Source: Dermatemys mawii
Taxonomy: Eukaryota; Chordata; Testudines; Dermatemydidae
Assembly: GCA_007922305.1 (NCBI GenBank)
Contig: ML677334.1
Location: forward strand, 18,398,291 to 18,462,290
Direction of reading: 5' to 3'
Length of the DNA stretch: 64,000 nt
In this document: positions 39,901 through 52,848 of the stretch, in pieces
How the letters are laid out: each line of letters starts with the position of its first letter
Numbering within the stretch: the stretch's first letter is position 1
Translations under genes and position numbers: made by a program
The notes under the pieces: model-generated
Database searches by the model: none
Seen by the model: the letters and a program-made list of their open reading frames with translations, nothing else
Told to the model about the DNA's origin: nothing

Positions 39901-42900
39901 AATGCATAGAAAAAAAGCTAGAAACTCTATATAGGTGAAACTATTTTAGTTGAAATCGATCAGTCTGTAGGGTTCTTATGTAGACATAAACTGTGGAAAT
40001 TGTAATGTAAACTTTGTAGCTTTATATAACCTCACTATATGTTTAGCATTGTGGTTTTAGGTATCCAAACCCAGGAACCGTTTTTTTTAATCTCCAACTT
40101 TTTCATGTGCTGTCACTGCAAATCTATTTTAGTAGTACGTCTCTAGAGTTGTCTGTTTCCCTTAATGTAACTAAGCCAATGGAGAGACTTTTTTGCTCCC
40201 AGTACTAGCTTGTGAAGCTTTGTCATGTCCTTTTTCTCTTTGTTCCTCTCTCTTTTTGTGTGTGTGATGAAACTATATAATTTTTTTTCCATTTTACTTA
40301 AGAGTTCAGATCTAGTAGCAGCAGTAAGCTAATATGTTCAAAGAAATAGGAAAATCTTAATGAACTACAGAGATTGTCAATAGAAAAAGAAAATCCAAAA
40401 GGGTGGCCATTTGCCTAATAAATTATTTCAGCAAGATTGTACTGAGGGTCGGAGGCGCTTGCTGTTGAGCTGTACAGTTTATGGCTAAGCCAGCCGTGAT
40501 TACAAGATGCACCGCCTCTGAAATGAATCAGGTAATTCTAACTTAAAAGGGAGCAGGAAGCTGCAGGGAACGTATCATGGTTGAGAGTATCAGAGACTGC
40601 CAGAGGCAGGAAGCATAGAGGATGCTCAGAAGTCTGAGAATCTCTAGCTGGCTTGAAGAAGCAGCTACAGAGAGTAAGATGGGCTTCTGCAGAGATACTG
40701 AACTATGACCTAGGTAAGGAGAAGAGGGCTGGGACTCCCCCACCCCCAGCTATGGGGCGTGAGACACTGGACTGGGGTTGAAGCCTTATGGGAAGTGTTC
40801 CTGTAGACTGGGTAGAGTTCATGTGGGGATCTCTGTGAAGCACAAAGTGGAGTGGGACACCACAAAGGCACCCTAATCACAAGTGGCGGATCAGGAGATA
40901 GTATGCGCCCACCATGCTATGCAGATGATTTTTCAGCTGCTAGTTTAGTGTTACGGTTTTTCTTCACTTATCCCAAATTTAATATTTTTTCCCTCTCACC
41001 TGTGTAAACCAATTACATAAAGTATTCAGAAACTGTCTGCATTTCATGCTTGTTTATGTAGGCAAGTTTTAAACATAAAAGGTTTAACAAGCAACCATAA
41101 AACACTTCTTGCATGGGCTTCCTGATGATTGCTCTGGAGAATAATACTCTTTTCAATAGCCAGTAATACAAATACATCTTAACTGCTTTAAGGTCTTCTT
41201 TTGTTACATTATTTTACCTCCTGACTCAAAGAAACCAATGAAAGTGGTAAATTTTTCACACTGAGGGTATATCTATACTACCCCGCCAGACCGGTGGGCA
41301 GCGATCAATCCAGTAGGGATCAATTTATAGCATCTAGTCTAGCGCTGTCCCATCGACTCCTGTACTCCAATGCCATGAGAGGCGCAGGCAGAGTCAGTGT
41401 GGGAGCGGCAACAGTCAACTCCCCGTAGATGAAGTTGCATAATTCAGATCAATCCCTCAACCCTCCCCTCTTCTCCCTACACCCAGTGTAGACCAGGCCT
41501 GAAATAGTAGTAGAGGATAATAGTGCAGGATCATCTCCACTTTTTGCATACCTACAAAATGTCTAGACAGACACTGAATGGACTGGATTGTAGATACACT
41601 ATAATTAGTCCTCCGATGCTGTAAAATATTTTTACATTACATTAATCTTTTTAGGCTTTACTGGCCATACTGGCTCTATAGGAAACTTACGGATGCTGTA
41701 TATAATGCTTGGATGGTTACCCTACACAAACAGTAATGTACAGTGTGTATGTGCAAAGGATGTGCGAATATTTCAGATATTAAAAATTCTGAAAGTTTAC
41801 TGAAATATGTACATCTGAATATTTAACATTAATGTATAACTGTTTAACTTTCTTACTGCCATCAGTGACTCAGATGAACACTTTCCTGAAGAGTCACTCC
41901 TGTCTACCCTAGAATACTGTACTATAAAGTTTCAGAATTTAGCTAAAGTGACAATTTCTCCTTACATAAAGGGAAAATTAGAGACGCTAGGTAGGTGAGT
42001 TTGAAAGTTTGTCTCTCTCACCAGTAGAAGTTAAGCGATCCAGTGGTCCAATAGGAGATAATACCTCATCTACCTTCTCTTTAATACCTGGGACCATGGC
42101 TACAACACCACTGCATACATAAAGGAAAAATCTCGTGTATGCAGTTTCCATTGATCTAGTAACTTCTGATGGAATCACAAGTATGGTGGTTTTTTTGTTT
42201 TGTTTTTGTTTTTTTTGAGCGAATTCAGCAATAGGGGACATCATGTCCTTGTAGTTGGACTGTTTTTCAGGTGACAGTTATATACATGTTTAGGAGGATT
42301 TGAGAGTATAAAAACAAAATTAGGTTAATATCCATAACCATTGTTAAAAATATTGTCTTAGGTTCATAGTCTTGCCTCCAGAATTTTCCTTACCCTTCTT
42401 TTTATGTTTTGTAAATTGATTAATTTTAGCATCAGAAGAAGGTTAATGATCAAAACCATAGAATTCCTTTCAGATTACTATGGAAAGAAGACAACAGTCT
42501 TGTGATTTAAAGCATAGTACAGGAAATCAGGAGACCCAGTTTTCTATTCCTTGCTCCTCCACAGACTTGCTATTAGATCTTTGGAGAATCTCCTAGTCTC
42601 GTTACTTCCTACCTCTCTACCTCTGTTTCCTCATCTGTAAAATCTCCACCTATCTTTATGATTGGCCTATTTGTTTCTATAAAGCACTTTGATAGCCTTA
42701 GATGGAACATGCTTTAGAAGTTCAAATGAATAATTACTATTTTTAATTATTGACATCACGTCAAGGTTATCTTTTGCTGTTAACAGTGACTAGATTCCCT
42801 CGGCCTGTGTCACCTCTTCAGGATGTGGCTACTATCATTGGAAGCCGTGAACAGCTAGCTGTGCTGCTGCAGCTTTATGATTATCAACTGGAACTTGAGG

Positions 42901-45900
42901 GTACCACAGGCTGGGAGACTTTGCTATGGGTTGTCAATCAACTGTGAGTGTACCTGTTTTTCCTGCACTCCTAATACAAATTTTTCATGCCTTTTAAATA
43001 GTTATTAGTGAAAAGTTTGGGTTCTTTTCATTATCTTAATATTTAACTGTCTCTTTTATTTACTTTGCATACCTAAAAACCCTAGAATTCCATTCTTCCT
43101 GATTTGTTCAGGGAAAAATATAACCTTTAATGTGTTCATAGATTAATAGTATTTGTACTAAAAAGTTATGATTTTTTCTTTGTGCTGATCTAGAAATACA
43201 TCATTATGTAAGTGTGTGAGGATTCTTGCATTATAAGACACTTGCAGAATATGGTATTCCACAATAAAAGGGGGTATTTGAAAGTCAAGTGCCCAGCGCT
43301 CCTAAGGGATAGCATTCCACTATCCCAAACAAAGGGAATTATAGAAGGGATTACATCAGCTGTTAATATTGTTGTATTGCTGGGATTAGAATTGGCAATG
43401 ATCAGGAAGGTCAGTGATATACAAAGTGCAATCAATTTGTAGGGTGAAGTGAAATCACAGAAAAGGAAACGTGCGGAGTAACTTTTAATGTGCTTCTACT
43501 TCCTCTTTTAGGTTACCACAGCTTATAGAAATAGTTGGCAAAATCAATGTTGCCTCAACTGCCTGTGTCCATGAATTCTCCAGGTTTTTCTGGCGACTTT
43601 GCAGGACATTTGGGAAAATTTTCACAAACACTAAGGTAATAGAATTATTCTGTATCTAGCTTAGATAAATTAAATATAGAAATACTTCATATACAGGATC
43701 ATATATATATGATGTGCATACATGAGAGATGAGTTATAGTATTTCATTCCAGGTCAAAAATCACTGATGCATTTTCACTTGCCAGTCTTAAACTGATCTT
43801 GGCCACATTCTGTCCTTTCCACTCATCTTGGATTTCATTTGTGTCTCTCACCTTTTGTGATGTCTATTTATTCATACTACAGGCAGGGATTCTGTTCCCA
43901 GACTTCCATCCTACCCAACTTGAAATGGGGAGAAGCCCATTGACACATTACTTACTCTTCCTTGGTGGATACATTGGTCTGGAGACTCTGACCTAATTTC
44001 AATGAAATCTACCATCATTTTTCCTTTAGTGTATGTAACCTTATACAGTACATTGTGTGTGCCAAATATTATTCACATATATCCGCATGTCCATTCATTC
44101 ATATTTGATTTTTGAGTTAAAATAAGTATTCTCCTTTTTCAACATGTTTAAGGAATGCAAGGCAAGGTCTATTGTAAATCAACAAAGAATAATATTTTAA
44201 AGGGTTATAATTACTCTGTAAAATTTTAGAGATATGTGAAGATCAGCTGAAAAAATAATTGTCCATTTTGAAACTATTTTACAGCAAGTGTTTGCAAGGA
44301 ATTTATTTCTGTCTTTTAAAGGAGTATTTACAAAGACTGACACAAGTATTTTGGAGCCTTAAAAAGTGTCTCCATAGAGAAAGCTAACTCCAGGTTCTAG
44401 TTTACGGTCACTTTTGGACATGAGTCCTAAACTTATAAAGCCTTTTGGTGTAAATTTGTCATCACAGGCTTGGGGGAGAAAATTTTAGGGAAGTTTCAGA
44501 GAAATCAGCCAATATACTTGTGTTAGGATTTACAGGTTTTATAACCTTTCTCTCTCCTCCTCCTCTCCCCCTCCCCACCACTGCTTTTGCAGTCAGCATA
44601 AGTTTTGTGGTACTGTGCAGATCAAGTAGAGCCTGGTCCTGCACATTGCTGAGTGCCTTCTGCCTTCGAAGTCAATGATTGATGGTGTTTACCCCCTCAT
44701 TTAGTATGAAGTGCTCAGTATAAGGTTTGGTTTTATGAGATCACATTTCCCTTGAGTTTTGATAAAACTTGGGGAAATTTTCGAAGTATTCTGTCGGTGT
44801 CTCCAAAATTTTCATGTCTCAGGTCTTTACCTGTTTTATAAATAAACTGAGACTTGTTACAGATTTTCCTAAATTGGGTACCCATCTTTTCCATAGGTGA
44901 AACCACAATTCCAAGAAATCTTAAGACTATCTGAAGAAAACATTGGTGAGTAGCACATCCATTTTTATTAATATGAATAAAAAATCAACCTCAGCCTGAA
45001 CTGAGGAAAAATTGTAAACTATTTGTCTCTGGAATCGGTCTGTGAAAGTGATTACATTTTAAAAAAAAAAATCTGTAATCAGAAGTTAATTTGAAAGTAA
45101 ATTTTATTTTAAATTGATATGGTTGCCTTAATTACATTTTTAAAATGAAAATAAATACATGTATAGTACTGTCTATTTTAATTGAAGGGCCAAAGGAAAC
45201 TGATTGCTCAGTGCATTTGAAAATCAGGTCACTTATTTAGGTCACTAAATAAGGATTTAAGCATAATTTTAGGCACCCATTTTTTAACATGTTGGCATGA
45301 GTCTGTAGCTGGAACTGGCTAATGTATTTTGACCTGTTTGAACACTCTTGTGCACCTTAAAATAAATTGTTAATGCTGCTACTGAACTACATGCCAAAAC
45401 TTCATGGACTCTAGCAGCTGTTTTCAGCACTATTTTGATTAGATGTGCCTTATTTAATTAGTCCATTATTGAAAATGCTTGCTGGGACCAGAGAGCCATC
45501 CCCGCTAAGGCTCCCAGTGGTGCAGCTGAACTGGCATGAGGAAAGGGAGGAATTTTCAATAAATTTCCTGGTGTAGGAATTGTATACGGTAGCAACCGTA
45601 TCTCTTCACTGTTTTTCTTCTGTCAAGCCTAGAATGTTACTTAAACATAGATCTCAAATGTAGTACTCTTTGTACCTGTCAAAATGCGGAACATGTAAAC
45701 TTAATGACTCACTCTTAAAGGTGAACATCCTGCAATAGTGCCCAAAAGTAATTGCAAGATAAGGAATTCTGTGTTAAATTTTTCTGATACATTATATTTA
45801 TGACTAGATTCCACAGCGGGGAATGGAGTACTAACAAAAGCCACAGTTCCCATCTATGCAACAGGTGTCCTTACATGCTATATTCAGGTAAGAGTGATAT

Positions 45901-48900
45901 TTTTTTTTTGTAATATAGTATTCAAATGTAGAAGTCACTCTACAGTCCTTTGAATAAATTACTGTATGTAACTTCAAATTGTAAAAGAGGATCTACAGAT
46001 TACCATGATAAATCTCTTAAAGGATTTCTGATATGAACAAGGAAAAGCCCAGTAATTTATAGTAGTATCTGAATAAAGATTGATTTATAATGGGTAACCA
46101 TGGCATTTTTGTTCAGCGTTGGTAAATGAAGAAGAAATGTTGATTTCTTGTACCTTTTTTAGCTGTTTTATGATGTATAGAAGAATTGAAAGGTGTTTTT
46201 CAAAATAAGGAGGATTTTTTGTTTTTCTTTTAACCTTGGAAATTTGGGCGTTTTTTCTATCCTTGAAAACTTTAGGGTGACTGTGGCCATGTCTGCATAG
46301 GGGAAATTTGCCCAAAATAAATATCAGTCTGTGTTATAACAATTTCAGAGGAACAGATGTTATCATTGATTGAGCACTCAAGCATACACAAGACTTCCAA
46401 ACAGACTTTGTATACAGTCCTTTAGTCAATTCTGAAATCCAGTCTAGTCAAAAAAATTGTAAAAACAGATCTAGTTGAGGGAGGATTTTTCCCACAAGTA
46501 CAAATATTAAGTCAGCTAAACCAGTAGCTAAAGCTGTGGCTATGGCATTGTACATTTTCCCAGTGTAAAAGAGGCTTGGATGTCTGGGTTTATGACCAAT
46601 ACCATGGGAGGAAACAGAATTTGAGTGAGAGGTGACTTTTTTCTTCAGATAAACTAGAATTCTTCTAGGTATTCTGTTGACCTCTATTTAACTAAAATAT
46701 TTGAGCAGAAGGATCTCTTGTTGCGGATTAAATCCCTTCATTCTAAGGGCTAAGAACTCTCCGAATACATATGTGGGTCATCCATAAAAAGGATTCTAGC
46801 AAAACTGCAAGGACCATATTTGATGCAAGATTTAAATAATGTGCAGTAAATAAGGCTTGAGGGCATACGTAGAATAGTGAGAAGAAAACAAAATATTGAA
46901 TAGCTTCTCATTAATTAATCAACATCTATTCTGTGCACTGCATGAGACAGGGTTCCTATGGCAAAAATACAGTCTTTTACTATACCAGAATGCATATGGG
47001 GACCAAATTAAGCAATCTTAATTCTGGTCTTTCCACTTTTTAGAGTTTGATTTTTCAACCTCACTAATGTGGTGTGTGTGTGTTTGTAATAATGAAATTA
47101 TACACTGAGTGGTACAAGTTTATTGCCAGACAGTCAGACATCCCTGATATGTAGTTAGAGCACTTACAATTACTTAACCCAGAGCATATTAATTTTGCTT
47201 TTTTAATGAAAAGACAATTTAAGAGTAACTCAAGTCTTAGTAGAAATTGTTTAAAATTAAAAATGAATCTGTGATCTACAAAATTAGAAATTCTTTGTAC
47301 ATGGGAGATGTGAAACATTTTAGATTTTATTGAACATATTTGAGATTGACTCCTTTACATATTTTTAAAATGTGGTGTCAAGAAAACCATTTAACGTTTT
47401 GCCATGTCTCTCTAGATCCCCACTTCCCAATTTAAAAAATTCCCAATTTAACATTTTGCAATCATCATTTTACATCTTAATTTAGAATTTATTCAATTGG
47501 AAATATATTCATGTATTGCATAACCAAAAACAGTAAGTCTCTGCAGTCTTCATTCAGCATGGAATTCTCAAAGACACTTTATAAAATTAAAAGGTAATGT
47601 TACCTTTGGTTAGGAGTATGAATAGCTATAATCAGTGTTCACCAAGCAATTTTAAACAAATTTAGGGAAAACGCAATTGACAAATATGTCAGGTTATGAA
47701 ATGCAAACCATCAAATCAGAAGGTAGGGCAATTGTCCAAGCCCTAGAAAGAGGGCACCCTTAATGCACCCCTCATCTGCTTATTGTTTATCTGAGCTCTC
47801 CAAACCTCTTATATTCTACCCATTGCTATTAAGGCATGTTTTTGTCACATATCCCTAACATGCTAAATGATCCATAATAGTATTGACCAATCCTGAAACA
47901 ACATACAAATGTGTGTGCATGCACCAGCACACAGTCTGAAGGGAAAACTTTCATTACATATACTTGGAAAGGGTATATGGACAATAAGAAATATTTCAAA
48001 CTCTGAAAAATACTTTGATACTGTTCTTTAAACTGTTTAATTGGGTTTGTTTTGTTAAAATAATATTGGTTTTATCTTGGACATGAATATTAGGTTGTAT
48101 AATGAAATATTTAAAGTGTAGACATGTCGGTTAAAATTATTTTCCTTTATCCATTCTGTGATGCCCTTGCTTTTAAACTTTAATCTTAAGTCATAGCATG
48201 ACTTATAAAACTAAAATTAATGTTGCACACTTTCTTTTAGGAAGAAGATCGCAAACTATTAGTTGGATTCTTAGAAGATGTAATGACTATGCTTTCACTA
48301 TCACATGCTCCTCTTGATAGCCTGAAGGCTTCTTTTGTGGAACTGGGGTAAAGTACATATCATGGAATTGATTTTAAATGATTTAATATTTACAAAAATG
48401 TTCATAATGTACTTTCAGCTATAAATATAATTGCAACAAAAGGTCAGGTAAATTACGCATATAAATCAGTATTACTTGATTAAGTTAAAGTTAAACAGTG
48501 GTAAATCTAGTATCTACTGTAAGATTAAGCCAGAATATATTCTCTATTTGAACATTTTCATAAATGTTTTGTTTGTGCCTTATGTAGCTTGAAAGCTAGT
48601 CTGCCTCATCAGCGGTAGTTGTCCAGTAAGATATTACCTGATCCACTTTGTCTCTCTAATAGATCTTTTTGTCACTGTATATCATTCAGAAGAAAAAGTG
48701 GCTTTCCTGAAATTTGTTTTCAAAGGATCAATTGAATGATACAGCCCATTTCCACACCACCATCAGTAATGCTAATTTTTAAAAAGACTTGCACAAATGA
48801 ATGTTTTTGAAGTTTGTGTTTTAAAGAGTGCACATTTCTACATGCCATTGAGGACTGACTTTAGAGTTTGTAATCATGCCCACTCTACACATAGTGTTAG

Positions 48901-51900
48901 CTTAACTTTTATTGTCTTTTAGTGCAAACCCAGCATACCATGAACTGCTGTTAACTGTACTGTGGTATGGAGTTGTCCATACTTCAGCTCTTGTTCGATG
49001 CACAGCTGCTAGAATGTTTGAGGTAAGCGAGTATCAAAACTATTACATGGAGCCTGAAATTGCAGTGTATTTAAATATTTATATATTTATTTATTTAAAT
49101 ACACTGCAATATGTGTGTGTGTATGTATATGTATATGTGTGTGTGTGTGTGTATATATATAATAGTGTGTGTGTGTGTGTATATGTGTATATATCAGTAT
49201 CTGAAAATGTATGTATTGTGTTCTGCATATAAAAATGTCTCTGAATAGGTTGTGTACTGTGTGATGGAGCAGTAAGTTATTACGTTGTACAGCTTTGGTT
49301 CTGCATCTATTGCATATTCAAGTTAATTAAACAATATTGATGCTTTATCAACTGCTTGCAAGACATTTTTATAGTAATTTGTGAATTCATCTTTGTTCTG
49401 CTACTGACTTCAGCGTTACATTTGATCTTTGCATGCTGAACAATGTTGATTGGATACAAGAAATCATTTCAGCACTGAACTCTGTGTTCAAACCAGTTTT
49501 ATATCATCTTGTCAAATTAGGAAATGTCCTTGCTGAAGTCTGTATCTAAGCTTTGCATGCGCGTCTTGAACTTGTTGATCCATTTGTTCTTTTTTCATCT
49601 TGAACACACTTATTTCATTGATGGCATAATTCACAGGTTAACTGTATTCATAACCTTATTCCTATACTCTAATGCTTCAGAATTATATTAAAAGCCAGTT
49701 TCTGTCATTCTCTGATATTGAGAGAAAAGAATACGCATAGTCAATACTATTCATATTCATTGTTTTATGGTTTTATATTTGTTACATGAAGATACAGAGT
49801 AATTCTTGTGAGCTCTCCCAATCTGTTTTCATACTGTGGAAATTTATAGACATTCTATAGAGCCACTAAGTTTGCCTGAATTTGTTTGCTATCTCCTTAG
49901 CCATCAAATCTAAAAATATTAGAAATAGAGAAATACAGAAGGACGTCCCAATATCTTTCCTCAGTTGCTGAAAGTATAAGGACTTCTGTGCCTCACCCAC
50001 CTGAAAAGTATTTTTATCTCTCTCATAATTGCACTCATTCCTTATGCATGAGACTCTGGTACTTTGACTCTGTCACTGCAGTATGTGAGGGCCTACATGA
50101 GTGCAGGGATCTACACACTTGGATCCAGGTGCAGGACCAGAGCCTAAATCTGCTCTGAGTAGCAAAGAATTAATTAAATCATAGGTATGTTTTCATATAA
50201 ATAGCTCATCACCAGCCAATATAATGCTTCTGTTAATACTTTCCCCCATTAGCCCCTTTATTAAAAGGCAAGTAGTACATGAAATATTTTTCTTTGGGGT
50301 CATGTTTTGTCCTCAGTTATACCCCTGCAATCCCTACTATTCCATTTGGTGTAAATGTATTCTACTGAGTGGGGTGGCATCTAAAACCTAGAACAGTGCG
50401 CTCACACTGTAGTAGGGACCCACCATCTATGTGCTATTGTAATAAAGGTATTTTAGAATTCAACAGAATCCTAAGCCAGCAAATAGTCCTAAAGGTGAAA
50501 CAGCAAACTGTGTGGTTCTGGCACTGGATTGGGTATCAAAAGACCTGCTTATGCATTCTTAATTAAATCATTTGATCAGTTTGTGCCTCCATTTCCCCCC
50601 TGTAAAATGGTGATACAAATACCCACCATTAAAGCATTTTCAGATTGTCTCAAATGTTATAAAACCATTCTACTTGTCTTACCTTTTCGGAGTACCTCAC
50701 TGTTTGCTTGCTGGAGGCCCTTGGCAACATCTTTGAAGGACCTCAGTCGTAATGGCTGTGGCCTGAATAATGATGTTTCTTCCCATCTCCAAATGAGGGG
50801 CAAAAGAAGTGATTTTTGAACAGTCTATAATGTCTGACAGTACAACAAATTAAATTAGGGAGAAAATACTTTCTCCTGAACTGCAAATGCTGTTGAAGAC
50901 ATTTTCCTTAAACTTAAAAAATATATATATATATATATTTTTTTTTTAAATTATGTCACCATTTCCTAAATGTCAATAATATGTAAGTAGACATTGCACT
51001 CTCACGTAAACATTTGGGGTGAGATCTTCATCCTTGCTCTGATACTTTTATTCTGTGTAGGAGGGCTGGAGTGGGATAAATAGATCCTTAAAACCCTAAT
51101 TCTGGCCATTGAAGGATTCCCTTGGCACAGGCACTGTGGAAAACAGTAAGAGGCCTTCTAGGGACCCTGTCTCAAACCCTGGTTTGCCAGAAGGAGAGCA
51201 GGCTTACAGGAGCCAGACCACTGCATATGGGCCAGACCACTGCTGACGTTCTGAGCAGTGCTGTGTCCCATGGAGCAGCCCTGAAAGGCTGCTGTAACTT
51301 GGACAGAGCTCTAGGATTGGGAGGGTACAAAGGTGACCTAAAGTCACCTTAGCATCCATCCCACTCTCCTTGGACTCAGAGTTCTGTGTTGCACCTCCTT
51401 AGGTTAGTATGTGTAGACAGCTACAATAAGTGGGTCTCTAAAGGCATTGGCCACTGTCAGTAGACAGGATACTGGGCTAGATGGACCTTTGGTCTGACCC
51501 AGTATGGCCTTCCTTATGCTCTTATGTTCTAAGAAATTAAAATACAGAGTAAAAATCAAAATTTTGTGTTAGTCGCACATATGCTGAATGTTACCTTACT
51601 TCCCCCTTTCTGCTGTTTCTGTGCTTCTAATTGTTAACATTTTGTCAGTACTTTCCAGTTTTGAGTGTTAACCCAAATTTGACTTGCGCTGATTTGAACA
51701 CTATTCCTGCATAGTTGGGTTATGAGCTTTGTTGGTCTGTATGATAGACTCTAGTTCAGGAACAGTTATTATTCAAATATAAAGCATAAAAGAGCACCTC
51801 TTTTTTTACCTTCAGGTGAAAAATATATTTTACTATATTTTAATGGAAATGTTGCTCAAATTGTGGTGGAAGTGAGATCATGTTTATCTCTTCACTAATA

Positions 51901-52814
51901 ATGTCAATCCTAAGCTTCCTTGTTGTAATTAGTACACTTTCTCAAGATCTTTTTTTAAAAAATAAAGCTGCAGTGGGTAAAAGAAATTGAGGTTTTATAT
52001 TTGTTCACAAATTATAGGAATTAAAAGTAAAAAGTGTTAAAAGGGAAGATGGTCATCTAATCACTGAGTGGCCATTTCCTTAATGGCAATTTAAAGAGCT
52101 CTACTTAAAATGAGCATTTCAGTGATTTTTCACTTGACCTCACAATAAATAATCATGGAAATAATTAGTATTTAATGTAATTATGTAGTTGGAAGCCTCC
52201 ATTTTTGTGCGTTGGGGAATTTTTTTAATGTTGAATATTAAACCAAATTTTAGATTAAAGAAACACAATGTTCATACCAAATGGAGAATAACCAGTGCAC
52301 AAAGTTTTGGGATTTAGCGTATTTAGTTTGTTCTATGACTGTAATGTGTACGAATTATCCTGAATTCCTTTTGGACTCGAAGCCCTCCACTTCTACCGCC
52401 ACTGTTTAATAGATCTGTAAAATGCCCAAAAATATAGGACCCAGGCCTCATTTTATTACTACTGCACATCCTTGGAAAGCCAATTTTATCCCACTATTTC
52501 ATCACTGACTTCAGAGTTTGACCAAGTGGGATTCTGAAAAGTAGCCATATCTGTCCAGAGAAATATTTTTAACAGGGATTAATTTATAATTTTGAAAATA
52601 GGGAGAATTTGAGGAAAGCTTCCAGGAGAGATTTTAGAAATTGAGAGGTGGGTGGGTATAGTGAACCAGTATTACAATGACCAAGTCTATTCCTTGCACC
52701 ATCATCCTATAGAGGTTGAACAAAAAAACATTGCTAGTTCAGATTGCCTTCCGGGTTTTTCACTGGGATCAACTTTCTCCACTGTGCTGGTAGGGGTGGG
52801 TGGGTGTGTGTGTA

Positions 52815-52848
<34 letters not shown>

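Larger units (their letters stand above)
39817..42786 (+). other. Intron w14-w15
   Basis: It holds a MITE, a family 1 repeat and a MIR-like SINE. 40440-40930 is a GC-richer block with GAGACTGCCAGAGGCAGGAA and GAGTGGGACACCACAAAGGC, probably an unidentified repeat. Confidence 0.65.
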
